64,000 nt of DNA, taken from positions 2,170,001-2,234,000 of the forward strand of contig NZ_JAXHCH010000002.1 in the NCBI RefSeq assembly GCF_042466415.1. Direction: 5' to 3'. The notes beneath the pieces are model-generated. The model did no database searches, had not been told where the DNA came from, and saw only the letters and a program-made list of their open reading frames with translations. This DNA comes from Albirhodobacter sp042466415 (GTDB lineage: Bacteria > Pseudomonadota > Alphaproteobacteria > Rhodobacterales > Rhodobacteraceae). The position numbers were made by a program, and so were the translations under genes. This document shows, piece by piece, positions 35,954-44,191 of this stretch; position 1 is the stretch's first letter, and every line of letters starts with the position of its first letter.

Positions 35954-36984
35954 CAGCCGAGCAATACCGTACGGATCGCGGCCTCATCCATGTCGTGATG
36001 CTCTGCGATCACTACGAGAGCCGACATCCGTTCCGTCCCCCAGGGACGGTCATACTGATGACGGACACGCTCACCGACCGCTTGCACCAATAAGCGCATT
36101 GGCTTGCCGGCAACCGCCACGTGACCCTTCACGCGCAAAACATGATTTTCCCGCGCGAGGCGGACGATCCGCGCCGCGAGATCCTCTGGATCAGAAATTT
36201 CGCCCATTTCAATGACAACCGATTCAAAATCGTCATGTTCGTGGTCATCCGCCCCGTCATGATGCGACGGCCGCGCATCCAGATCATCTTCCGCTGCGGC
36301 GTTCAGACCCAAAATCACACGCGGGTCAATGACCCCATCCGTCATTGACAGAACAGGAAGCTTACGCGGCGCCTCCGCGTCAATCACCGCACGCGCGGCA
36401 GCAAGACCGCTTTCGCCTGCGAGATCCGCCTTCGACAACAATACGATGTCAGCACAAGCGATCTGATCTTCGAAAACTTCCGACAGCGGCGTCTCGTGAT
36501 CAATGCTGTCGTCGGCGGCGCGCTGCGCATCCACGGCCTTAACATCCGGGGCAAAGCGGCCCGCCGCGACTGCCTCCGCATCCGCCAATGCGATGACGCC
36601 GTCGACCGTGATTTTGGACCGGATCGCAGGCCAATCGAAGGCCTTAAGCAGCGGCTTTGGCAAAGCAAGACCCGAAGTTTCAATCAAGATGTGATCAGGG
36701 CGCTGTGGCATCGCCATCAGCGCCTCGATCGTCGGGATGAAATCATCCGCCACGGTGCAGCAAATACAACCGTTCGCGAGTTCGACGATATTTTCCGCCG
36801 GACAATTTTCGTCAGCGCAGCTTTTAAGGATATCGCCATCGACGCCGACGGTGCCAAATTCATTGACCAGAACCGCGAGGCGTTTGCCCTGTGGATTGGC
36901 CATGAGATGCCGGATCAGAGTTGTTTTCCCCGAGCCAAGGAAGCCGGTGATGATCGTGACGGGAATTTTAGCGAGATCGGACAT
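35953..36984 (-). CDS. cobW: CobW-family GTPase metallochaperone
   Basis: 343-aa G3E-family P-loop GTPase thought to deliver cobalt to the chelatase. Walker A GFLGSGKTT (14-22), metal-site C73-x-C-C76 in NGCICCTVAD, SKADL as the G4 motif and a His/Asp-rich metal-binding stretch SHHDGADDHEHDD (about 245-257). The C-terminal CobW domain follows (VLRVKGHVAVAGKPMRLLVQA). Directly upstream of cobN with a one-base overlap and downstream of DUF1636 by 3 bp, all behind riboswitch 2, so B12-repressed. Confidence 0.95.
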   Translation of the reverse strand: MSDLAKIPVTIITGFLGSGKTTLIRHLMANPQGKRLAVLVNEFGTVGVDGDILKSCADENCPAENIVELANGCICCTVADDFIPTIEALMAMPQRPDHILIETSGLALPKPLLKAFDWPAIRSKITVDGVIALADAEAVAAGRFAPDVKAVDAQRAADDSIDHETPLSEVFEDQIACADIVLLSKADLAGESGLAAARAVIDAEAPRKLPVLSMTDGVIDPRVILGLNAAAEDDLDARPSHHDGADDHEHDDFESVVIEMGEISDPEDLAARIVRLARENHVLRVKGHVAVAGKPMRLLVQAVGERVRHQYDRPWGTERMSALVVIAEHHDMDEAAIRTVLLG

Positions 36985-36987
36985 GAG

Positions 36988-37350
36988 TTACTCCTGAGCC
37001 GGAACAAGGGGCGGAATTCGCGCAACAGATTGTTTGCGAAAAATAACGGGGCGGTCGCGCCACGGCACGATCCCATCGGCGGAGGCCGCGTATTTTGCAG
37101 CGCCCTCCAGAATCTCGGCGGCATGAAGATCCGGATCCATACGTCCGTAGACGTAGGTCCATTTCCCGGCCTCGGTCAGCGCAACTGCGCAGCCATTCGA
37201 ACACGCGGAGAGACACTCCACAGGCACAACTTGCACAGCATCAGGCACATTTTGCGCGACGATTGCGGCCAAAAGCTTCGCCCCGTCGCGGTCTGCGTCG
37301 GGGTCAGCGCCCTCGCGCTTACATGTGGTGCATACGTAAAGCGTCGTCAT
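36988..37350 (-). CDS. DUF1636 family small Cys-rich protein
   Basis: 120-aa protein of the DUF1636 family, often next to cobW in B12 clusters. N-terminal VCTTCKREG and a second Cys set ECLSACSNGC (about 46-55) resemble the four-Cys pattern of thioredoxin-like [2Fe-2S] ferredoxins; this fold is inferred from pattern. The frame is open well upstream, but the start at 37350 (MTTLYVCTTC) has GGAGAGG 5 nt before it. As the first gene after the riboswitch it might supply electrons or bind metal for the cobalt step; no function is proven. Confidence 0.8.
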   Translation of the reverse strand: MTTLYVCTTCKREGADPDADRDGAKLLAAIVAQNVPDAVQVVPVECLSACSNGCAVALTEAGKWTYVYGRMDPDLHAAEILEGAAKYAASADGIVPWRDRPVIFRKQSVARIPPLVPAQE

Positions 37351-37442
37351 CGGCCTCTCCAATATCGGGGGAGAATAGGGCATAGCCAGCCAAAACCGCG
37401 CGCGGTCTCTGCCGGTTGCGAAACACCCCGTTCGCCCGTTCA

Positions 37443-37620
37443 GTCGATGCTGGCAGGTCTCCCGGCTTGCGGATCTGGGTTTCCCCTCAACCCCTCTGCC
37501 TTCCCGGTTTCCCAGTGGCGTTGACGGGTCTCTCCGGTCACGGTCGCGGGGGCGGCTGCGCTTCGGTTGCGACCGATGAGCGGTCGTAAACCTGTCGCAT
37601 TCCCTCTTCACCTGTCCTAG
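37443..37620 (-). ncRNA. Cobalamin riboswitch 2
   Basis: On the minus strand the aptamer reads GAGGGAATGCGACAG, CAGCCGCCCCCGCGACCGTGA, CCACTGGGAAACCGGGAAGG and the B12 box GCCGGGAGACCTGCC (complement of about 37452-37466). It lies 90 bp upstream of DUF1636-cobW-cobN-cobG-cobH-cobI-cobJ. The divergent cobO starts 65 bp from its outer edge. It should repress the corrin-ring and chelation genes when B12 is plentiful. Confidence 0.95.
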
Positions 37621-37685
37621 AACAGGAACCAACATGCGGCCCAACTGAGGCACCGCAGCCCCTATTGTCAAGGATGGATCAACAG

Positions 37686-38303
37686 ATGACCGATGAGAAC
37701 AACGTTGACGCCCGTCACGCGATGAAAATGGCAAAGAAGAAGGCCGCGCGTGATAAGATCATGGCTGCGAAGGAGGGTGAGAAAGGGCTGATCCTCGTGC
37801 ATACCGGCGCGGGGAAAGGCAAATCTTCCTCGGGATTCGGGATGATCTTGCGGTGTATCGCGCATGAGATGCCTTGCGCCGTGGTACAATTCATCAAGGG
37901 CGCGTGGGATACCGGCGAGCGCCGCCTGATTGAGGCGAACTTCTCTGATCTGTGCCAATTCCATGCGATGGGCGAAGGTTTTACGTGGGAAACCCAGGAT
38001 CGGGCCCGCGACATCGCCGCCGCGGAGAAAGGATGGGCGAAGGCCAAAGAACTCATCCTCGATCCCGAAATCCGTTTTGTTTTGCTTGATGAAATCAATA
38101 TCGCGTTGCGCTACGACTATCTCAATATCGAGGAGGTGGTCCGGTTCCTGCGGGAGGAAAAGCCTCCAATGACACATGTCTGCCTCACAGGGCGGAATGC
38201 TAAGGAGGAGCTGATCGAGATCGCAGATCTTGTGACCGAGATGACGTTGATCAAACACCCGTTCCGGTCGGGTATCAAAGCGCAGATCGGCGTGGAGTTC
38301 TGA
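37686..38303 (+). CDS. cobO: Cob(I)yrinic acid a,c-diamide adenosyltransferase
   Basis: 205-aa CobA/CobO-type ATP:corrinoid adenosyltransferase that adds the 5'-deoxyadenosyl ligand. The Walker-type loop HTGAGKGKSSSGFGM (about 40-54) and the family block RFVLLDEINIALRYDYL are clear, followed by VCLTGRNAKEELIEIADLVTE. The frame opens at a TTG (37665); I choose the ATG at 37686 because AAGGAT precedes it by 10 nt and MTDENN matches relatives. It leads the plus-strand cobO-cobQ unit, whose promoter region borders riboswitch 2 but carries no riboswitch of its own. Confidence 0.95.
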   Translation: MTDENNVDARHAMKMAKKKAARDKIMAAKEGEKGLILVHTGAGKGKSSSGFGMILRCIAHEMPCAVVQFIKGAWDTGERRLIEANFSDLCQFHAMGEGFTWETQDRARDIAAAEKGWAKAKELILDPEIRFVLLDEINIALRYDYLNIEEVVRFLREEKPPMTHVCLTGRNAKEELIEIADLVTEMTLIKHPFRSGIKAQIGVEF

Positions 38304-38307
38304 CGCG

Positions 38308-39753
38308 ATGACACGCGCGGTTATGATCCAGGGCGCAGGCTCTAACGTTGGGAAATCGTTGCTGGTTGCGGGTTTGTGCCGCGCCGCGGTGCTGCGGGGA
38401 TTGTCAGTTTCGCCGTTCAAGCCGCAAAATATGTCAAACAACGCAGCCGTGACAGTGGACGGCGGTGAAATCGGGCGCGCGCAGGCTTTGCAAGCGCTCG
38501 CCTCACAACGCGATGCGATTGTGGATATGAATCCGATCCTGCTAAAGCCCGAGTCCGAGACCGGCTCGCAGGTCATTGTGCAAGGAAAGCGTCTCACAAC
38601 CGTTCGGGCAAGAGACTATTCCGCCCTAAAACCATCCCTTATGGCACCGGTCTTGGAAAGTTTTAACCGGCTGAAAGCGCAATGCGATCTTGTTATTGTA
38701 GAGGGCGCCGGCAGCCCTGCTGAGGTTAATCTGCGCGCCAACGATATTGCGAATATGGGATTTGCGCGGATGGCGGATGTGCCCGTTATTCTGACGGGAG
38801 ACATCGATCGCGGCGGCGTCATTGCGCAGATCGTTGGAACCCAAGCCGTGCTGGACCCGGAAGACAACGCGATGATCGCAGGCTTTTTGATCAACAAGTT
38901 TCGCGGAGACCCAACGCTGTTTGATGATGGCTACCGGCTCATCGAGCACCGAACCAACTGGCGCGGGATGGGTGTTGTTCCGTTCTTCACCGATGCAGGT
39001 AACCTGCCGGCGGAGGATGCGCTCGATCTTCGCCGGAATTCCGGCAACGGGCCAATTCATATCTGCGCTTTGACCCTCTCGCGGATCGCAAATTTCGACG
39101 ACCTTGATCCGCTCGCGGCCGAGCCGTCCGTGCGGCTGACGATGGTGCGGGCAGGCGAAGCGATTCCGCCTTGCGATCTCATCATCATTCCGGGATCGAA
39201 ATCGACGCGGGGTGATCTCGCCTATCTACGTGCGCAAGGCTGGGATATCGATATTCACGCCCATATTCGGCGTGGCGGGCATGTGTTGGGGATTTGCGGC
39301 GGCTACCAGATGCTGGGGCAGCGCATTGCCGATCCAGAGGGTATCGAAGGCACCGCGGGAGAAACCGAGGGGCTCGGCTTTCTCCAAACCCAAACTCTCA
39401 TGACCCCCAACAAGCGCCTCACACGCGTCACTGCGACGCATGCTTCCACCGGCTTAAACATCGACGGCTACGAGATTCATATTGGCACAACGACGGGCGT
39501 TGATTGCGCACGTCCCTTCGCCCTGATCGACGGGCAGCCAGAGGGCGCGCAATCGGCGGATGGCCGGATCACGGGATCCTACCTTCACGGGATGTTCGCG
39601 GATGACACCTTCCGCTCCGCGTTCTTGTCGAAGCTGGGTGCGCCCAACTCTGGCCTGCGCCACTCTGAACTCATTGATGAAACGCTCAACGCGCTCGCGC
39701 AGCATTTGGAACGGCATTGCGATGTCGACGCAATTCTTTCGGTTGCGCGCTAG
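38308..39753 (+). CDS. cobQ: Adenosylcobyric acid synthase (glutamine-hydrolysing)
   Basis: 481-aa amidotransferase that amidates the b, d, e and g side chains of adenosylcobyrinic acid a,c-diamide. N-terminal ATP domain MIQGAGSNVGKSLLVAGLC and KPQNMSNNA; VEGAGSPAEVNLRANDIANMG; C-terminal glutaminase with nucleophile Cys in VLGICGGYQMLG (about 330) and His in ITGSYLHGMF. 4-bp gap after cobO. The stop overlaps the bluB stop region on the other strand by 4 nt. Confidence 0.97.
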   Translation: MTRAVMIQGAGSNVGKSLLVAGLCRAAVLRGLSVSPFKPQNMSNNAAVTVDGGEIGRAQALQALASQRDAIVDMNPILLKPESETGSQVIVQGKRLTTVRARDYSALKPSLMAPVLESFNRLKAQCDLVIVEGAGSPAEVNLRANDIANMGFARMADVPVILTGDIDRGGVIAQIVGTQAVLDPEDNAMIAGFLINKFRGDPTLFDDGYRLIEHRTNWRGMGVVPFFTDAGNLPAEDALDLRRNSGNGPIHICALTLSRIANFDDLDPLAAEPSVRLTMVRAGEAIPPCDLIIIPGSKSTRGDLAYLRAQGWDIDIHAHIRRGGHVLGICGGYQMLGQRIADPEGIEGTAGETEGLGFLQTQTLMTPNKRLTRVTATHASTGLNIDGYEIHIGTTTGVDCARPFALIDGQPEGAQSADGRITGSYLHGMFADDTFRSAFLSKLGAPNSGLRHSELIDETLNALAQHLERHCDVDAILSVAR

Positions 39754-40373
39754 CGATCATCCCAGAGAGTTGGCGCGTTTTCTTGCCATCCGGCGCGGTG
39801 CAAAAGCGGTGTGTCATCCTTAAATTCGGGGTGCCCGATGCAAAGATAGGCGGAGAATTCCCAATCTGCATGAACATCAAAGATTTGCTCCATGCGTTCC
39901 GGATCGACAATGGACACCATGCCCATTCCAAGATTTTCCGCCCTTGCAGCCAGCCAAAGCGTGTGGATTGCCATCGCCGTAGATTGCCGCAGGGTTTCAG
40001 CCATCGTCGCACGGCCGAGGCGGTGCCCTGCTTCGGGCTCCATATCCGTGAAGATCGCAAATTGCTCAGGTGCCGCATCGAGCCCTGCGAGCTTCAGTCC
40101 CGCATAGGTTTCTGCTCGCTCGCCGGAATACGTCTCTAAAGCAGCAGAATTGCACCGCTCGAATTCCGCCCGCACCGCCCCGCGCAAAGCTTTATCGCGC
40201 ACGCGGACGACGCGCCACGGGCGCGCATTCCCGACGGACGGCGCGGCCGCCATCACCGCGATCAGCATCCGAAGGGTCTCTTCCTCAACCGGATCCGTCC
40301 GGAAATGACGGACATCACGCCGCCAGCGCAATATCTCGCGCAATACCAATGCTTGCTCAGATGAGAATTCCAT
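39750..40373 (-). CDS. bluB: 5,6-Dimethylbenzimidazole synthase
   Basis: 207-aa flavin-destroying enzyme of the nitroreductase fold that turns reduced FMN and O2 into DMB, the B12 lower ligand. Blocks typical of BluB are WRRDVRHFRTDPV, MAAAPSVGNARPWRVVRV, STAMAIHTLWLAARAENLGMG and YLCIGHPEF. The start at 40373 has GGAGGG upstream and shares a base with the preceding stop (TAATG). O2 need matches the aerobic cobG pathway. Confidence 0.95.
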   Translation of the reverse strand: MEFSSEQALVLREILRWRRDVRHFRTDPVEEETLRMLIAVMAAAPSVGNARPWRVVRVRDKALRGAVRAEFERCNSAALETYSGERAETYAGLKLAGLDAAPEQFAIFTDMEPEAGHRLGRATMAETLRQSTAMAIHTLWLAARAENLGMGMVSIVDPERMEQIFDVHADWEFSAYLCIGHPEFKDDTPLLHRAGWQENAPTLWDDR

Positions 40374-41338
40374 TAGCCCTCCATTGCCGCCCTGAGACGG
40401 CCCCATTCCACGTCCCCGCTCGGCAAGCCGAGTCGGATCAATTCGTCTGACCAAGGGAAAATCCGGCTCCAAATGCTAGCCCGCGCAAGTTTGTCCTGCG
40501 CGGCCTGCGCATTTTCGCAAGAATAGAGCCGAAATAGCTCGCAACCACCGATCATCGTCCATCCCGCTTGGCGGGCGATCGCGTCGATCACGCCGCATTC
40601 CTCACGAAGCCGCGCAATCGTTACCTTCGCCCAATCCCTGTCGCCCAATGCGGTTCGACCGATCTCAAGCGCCGGTCCACACACCGGCCACGGCCCCGCC
40701 ATGTCACGCAATGCTGCAACTTGATCAGGCGCCCCAATGATAAAGCCAAGTCGCAAACCGGCAAGCCCGTAAAACTTCCCGAACGATCGCAAGATCAGCA
40801 GGCCCGCCTCCCCCGCATATGGCGCGAGCGATAGGTCGGGCTGCGGATCCGCGAAACTTTCATCCACGATCAACGCGCCAACATTTGCCCGCAAGGCAAG
40901 TAAAGTCTCGGGCTGGAAAACCTCGCCTGAGGGGTTGTTCGGATTAACGATCACGCCCAGATCCGCGCCCTCGACATCACTCAGCGATGTAACCGTCCGG
41001 ACATCCCAACCCGCCGCACTCAACGCTGCTGAGTGCTCGTTATAGGTTGGGCCGTAGATGTGCGCGCGCCCGCGCGGCAACACGTGAGGCAACATCTGGA
41101 TCGCCGCTTGCGCCCCGGCGACCGGTAAGATGTCAGCCTGCTCGGCGACAGCGTAAGTCGCGCGCGCTTGCTCGCAAAGACGCACCACTTGCGTGCGTTG
41201 CGGCAAACTGGCCCACGCCTCATGCGAAATAGACGGCAAGGGGTATGGCGCGCGATTGATACCTGTCGACAAATCGATCCAATCGCTACCGCCGTAGCGC
41301 AAGCGAGCTGCGTCTAAATTGCCACCGTGATCACGCAT
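40373..41338 (-). CDS. cobD: Threonine-phosphate decarboxylase
   Basis: 321-aa fold-type I PLP enzyme that decarboxylates L-threonine O-3-phosphate to (R)-1-aminopropan-2-ol phosphate. N-terminal HGGNLDAARLRYG and WIDLSTGINRAPYP; VNPNNPSGEVF; PLP-lysine region LRSFGKFYGLAGLRLGFIIG. Called CobC in P. denitrificans nomenclature and CobD in Salmonella. Two ATGs overlap the stop of the preceding cbiB; the second (41338) has better spacing from GGAGG. The neighbouring threonine kinase supplies its substrate. Confidence 0.93.
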   Translation of the reverse strand: MRDHGGNLDAARLRYGGSDWIDLSTGINRAPYPLPSISHEAWASLPQRTQVVRLCEQARATYAVAEQADILPVAGAQAAIQMLPHVLPRGRAHIYGPTYNEHSAALSAAGWDVRTVTSLSDVEGADLGVIVNPNNPSGEVFQPETLLALRANVGALIVDESFADPQPDLSLAPYAGEAGLLILRSFGKFYGLAGLRLGFIIGAPDQVAALRDMAGPWPVCGPALEIGRTALGDRDWAKVTIARLREECGVIDAIARQAGWTMIGGCELFRLYSCENAQAAQDKLARASIWSRIFPWSDELIRLGLPSGDVEWGRLRAAMEG

Positions 41339-42279
41339 CATACCTCCACTAGGCAAGCGACTAGAACCGTCATGAGGCCCATCGCCCGAAGATACAACCT
41401 CAACCCACGTGCGATATCATCGGCACGGGGATCTTGACCTCCGCCATTTACCCACCGCTCTTGCGAGAGCTGACCATCGTAGACCCGCGGACCGGAAAGC
41501 CGGATGTTGAGCGCGCCCGCCATGGCAGCCTCTGGCCATCCCGCGTTCGGCGACCGATGATGCCGCGCATCCCTAAACATCGCGCGCATAGACCTCAGCG
41601 GCGAAGGCGATACGACGGCGAACAGCATCCCCGTGATCCGTGCAGGAACCAGATTCACAAGATCATCAATCCGCGCAGACGCCCAACCGAAGGCCTCATA
41701 GCGCTCGGAGCGATGCCCGATCATGGAATCGAGTGTGTTGATCGCTTTATAGGCAACAATTCCGGGCAATCCCGCGACCAAACCCCAGAAGACCGGCGCG
41801 ACAATTCCGTCCGAAGTATTCTCGGCAAGGCTTTCAATTGCGGCGCGTGAGACCCCGGCATCGTCAAGCGCGGATGGATCGCGCCCCACAATCATTGAGA
41901 CGGCAAAACGTGCCGCGGCGATGTCACCCGATTTTAAGGGCACTAGAACTGCGCGAACATGGTCATACATCGAACGTGTCGCGATGAAGGGCCACGCCAC
42001 GACCCCCAATAAAAGATAGGATTGGGCAGAATTAGAGACGAAGTGAGCGATACCTACCTGCACCGCACTCGCGACAAGGGTGGCTAGCGTGACGACGATG
42101 AGCATCATCACCACACCTTTCGCGCGCCGCAAACCACCGTGATTCAAGCGACGTTCCAGCGCGGTAATGAGGGCGCCCAGCCAAGTCACCGGATGTCCGA
42201 TCCGCACGTAGATCCTGCTCGGCCAGCTCAAAAGAGCGTCAAGACCGATCGCCACCAGCATGATCCAAGCTGTTGTCAT
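41338..42279 (-). CDS. cbiB: Adenosylcobinamide-phosphate synthase (CbiB type)
   Basis: 313-aa inner-membrane enzyme that attaches aminopropanol phosphate to adenosylcobyric acid. It has about four to five hydrophobic segments (start TAWIMLVAIGLDALLSWPSR; ATLVASAVQVGIAHFV; C-terminal YLRAMGLMTVLVACLVEV). Family motifs HPVTWLGALI, SMIVGRDPSALDDAGVSRAA followed by ESLAENTSDGIVAPVFW, and YKAINTLDSMIGH are clear. Called CobD in P. denitrificans. The start overlaps the end of the threonine-kinase gene by 4 nt, right after a G9 run that may serve as part of its ribosome-binding site. Confidence 0.95.
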   Translation of the reverse strand: MTTAWIMLVAIGLDALLSWPSRIYVRIGHPVTWLGALITALERRLNHGGLRRAKGVVMMLIVVTLATLVASAVQVGIAHFVSNSAQSYLLLGVVAWPFIATRSMYDHVRAVLVPLKSGDIAAARFAVSMIVGRDPSALDDAGVSRAAIESLAENTSDGIVAPVFWGLVAGLPGIVAYKAINTLDSMIGHRSERYEAFGWASARIDDLVNLVPARITGMLFAVVSPSPLRSMRAMFRDARHHRSPNAGWPEAAMAGALNIRLSGPRVYDGQLSQERWVNGGGQDPRADDIARGLRLYLRAMGLMTVLVACLVEV

Positions 42280-43064
42280 GCCCCCCCCCGAAACCGAACC
42301 ACAGATTTATAGCCCGCGTCCCGCAAGATGCTCTTCGCATTTGGCGGGGTTTGACCCTTCGGAAACATATATCCACGCGCGGACCCTGTGTGCGCGATCA
42401 TCCATCCACGAGCGCCCAGTCGCTTTGCGAGCGCCTCGCTCTGATCGTGACGCGGGCCACGCAGAGCAATCGTTCGCCGCGCCGATTCCGTTGCCAGCTC
42501 GGCGACCTGATCCAGACGACCAGTCGTCCAGCTCTTGATGAGGTCTTCGACATCGGGGAATCTCGCATCCCGTGCGTCGGTAGCAACGGGCGCCCCTATA
42601 AAGCCGCCGATGACATCAAACGGCTCTATTTCAGGCAAGTTTGACACTGTTTTGCCAAGCCGAGACGCCCAAACGCGGCGCCCAGCATCGGGAAACATCA
42701 AGGGATCAGTCGCGCCCTCAGTGCGTAGGCAAGCCCGCGCGATGGAGACGCTGTCACTCACGCCGGCCAGCCGGGCGATCGCAACCAAAGCGGCCGTTGA
42801 CGCCCCCGCACCACCTCCCGCTGGCATATCGGCCCGCAAAACAATGCGCCCCGTCATCCGGATTCCGAGATCTTGAAGGAGAGCCCGCGCGCGCGCAGGC
42901 GAGATGATGCGCTGCCCGCTCCCATGAATCGAGAGGCCGGCCTGCGGCAAGAGGCGTGCCGTCACGGCAAGCGCCGCGCAGGGCAACGACACAAGAACCA
43001 CGGGACCTGACGCTCCTAGGCGCCCCTGCACCAATTCTCCGAAATGCCCCTCGACACGGATCAC
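42276..43064 (-). CDS. GHMP-family L-threonine kinase (BluE/PduX-like)
   Basis: 262-aa GHMP-superfamily kinase. The ATP loop PAGGGAGASTAALVA (about 102-116) is the family's glycine-rich motif 2; N-terminal GHFGELVQGRLGASGPVVLVS is typical of PduX-like kinases, and the C-terminal motif 3 is AHTGSARGYMF. Location between an alpha-ribazole-phosphatase-like gene and cbiB/threonine-phosphate decarboxylase supports phosphorylation of L-threonine for B12. The start is a GTG (43064) overlapping the previous stop as GTGA; upstream in-frame sequence belongs to that gene. The 3' end contains a G9 tract. Confidence 0.82.
   Translation of the reverse strand: MIRVEGHFGELVQGRLGASGPVVLVSLPCAALAVTARLLPQAGLSIHGSGQRIISPARARALLQDLGIRMTGRIVLRADMPAGGGAGASTAALVAIARLAGVSDSVSIARACLRTEGATDPLMFPDAGRRVWASRLGKTVSNLPEIEPFDVIGGFIGAPVATDARDARFPDVEDLIKSWTTGRLDQVAELATESARRTIALRGPRHDQSEALAKRLGARGWMIAHTGSARGYMFPKGQTPPNAKSILRDAGYKSVVRFRGGA
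42281..42289 (-). repeat. G9 homopolymer at the 3' end of the threonine kinase gene
   Basis: Nine consecutive C on the plus strand (G9 on the coding strand), encoding the final Arg-Gly-Gly-Ala and lying two bases before the cbiB ATG. A slip would change only the C-terminal residues and the coupling to cbiB. Confidence 0.9.
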
Positions 43065-43630
43065 GCTGTCCAATTGACACCTGCGATCGAATAGGCCGCT
43101 TGAGGAAGCAAAATCAGCCGCGTTAGAGACAGATTTGCGACTTGGAACGAAAGCGCGGCGGGCTGCCCCACCGCCAATGAGAGCGCGGCGCGGATCGTTC
43201 CCGCGTGAACAACGAGCGCTATTTTCCGGTGTTGATCGTGATGACCGAGGCCGGAAATAACGGGGCACGCTCTCGCGCAAAGATCGGCGAAACTCTCACC
43301 CTGCGGTGGGCGATGCAACGCCAACTCCGCGCCAGACATCACGCCGATATCGGGTAACTCGGTATAAGGCACCCCTTCCCAATCTCCGAAATTCTGCTCG
43401 CGCAACTCTGGCTCGATGGACCAGTCATCGAATAGGGCGGCCGCAGTTTGGCGGCATCGCTGCATCGGGCTGGCAATCACATGATCAACATCTCCGATTG
43501 CGGCGCGCAGCTGCGCAAGCTTCGCCCCCTCAAGCGTGGCCGCGACGTCGCGCGCGCCTGCCAAACACCCCCCGTCCACAGAGGGAGCATGACGGATCAT
43601 TACAATCTCTGTCGTCTCGCGGCGCTGCAT
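43061..43630 (-). CDS. Histidine phosphatase, alpha-ribazole phosphatase-like
   Basis: 189-aa phosphoglycerate-mutase-superfamily phosphatase. The catalytic phosphohistidine motif is IRHAPSVDGG (RHA rather than RHG), the second His is in LVVHAGTIRAAL, and FGDWEGVPYTEL matches the CobC (Salmonella) type. Given its neighbours it probably removes phosphate from alpha-ribazole 5'-phosphate or adenosylcobalamin phosphate. The frame is open 115 codons upstream, but the Met at 43630 has AAGGGGG before it and gives the standard length. Divergent from cobU with a 51-bp gap. Confidence 0.82.
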   Translation of the reverse strand: MQRRETTEIVMIRHAPSVDGGCLAGARDVAATLEGAKLAQLRAAIGDVDHVIASPMQRCRQTAAALFDDWSIEPELREQNFGDWEGVPYTELPDIGVMSGAELALHRPPQGESFADLCARACPVISGLGHHDQHRKIALVVHAGTIRAALSLAVGQPAALSFQVANLSLTRLILLPQAAYSIAGVNWTA

Positions 43631-43681
43631 CGTCGTATTCCCCCTTTCGATGTCTCTCCGTTTCTGCTTTGTCACGATGCC

Positions 43682-44191
43682 ATGAGCAAGACGATTATGA
43701 TCACCGGAGGCGCCCGTTCGGGCAAAAGCGCGCTCGCAGAAGCGCGCACCCTGTCGTTGCGGACGGGCGCGCAAGCGCATTACATCGCCACGGCGCAAGC
43801 TTTTGACACCGAGATGGAAGCGCGCATCGCCACCCACCGCGCAAGGCGCGGGCCGGAATGGATCAACCACGCAGAACCCCTCGATATCGTCTCGGTGATC
43901 CGCGCCACTGATACCGCGCCTCGGCTCGTCGATTGTTTGACGCTTTGGCTCACCAATTTGATGCTTGGCGAGCATGACTGGAACGCCGCGACCGAAAGTT
44001 TACTCACGGTGCTGGCCGAGCAAACCCATCCTGTGATTTTTGTGACGAATGAGTTAGGCAGCGGAATCGTGCCCGAGAATGCCCTCGCACGCGCGTTTCG
44101 GGATGCGGCAGGCGCGCTCAATCAAAGAATCGCAGCCCAAGCGGATGAGGTCACGCTCGCCGTTTGCGGTTTACCTGTGAAAGTTAAGTAG
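43682..44191 (+). CDS. cobU: Bifunctional adenosylcobinamide kinase/guanylyltransferase
   Basis: 169-aa P-loop enzyme that phosphorylates adenosylcobinamide and transfers GMP to it. Walker A GGARSGKSALAE (9-20), FIATAQ-like HYIATAQAFDTEMEARIATH, VDCLTLWLTNL and VTNELGSGIVPENALARAFRD, all standard for CobU/CobP. The start at 43682 has a weak ribosome-binding site; no better start gives the conserved N-terminus. It is followed without a gap by cobT. Called CobP in P. denitrificans. Confidence 0.94.
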   Translation: MSKTIMITGGARSGKSALAEARTLSLRTGAQAHYIATAQAFDTEMEARIATHRARRGPEWINHAEPLDIVSVIRATDTAPRLVDCLTLWLTNLMLGEHDWNAATESLLTVLAEQTHPVIFVTNELGSGIVPENALARAFRDAAGALNQRIAAQADEVTLAVCGLPVKVK

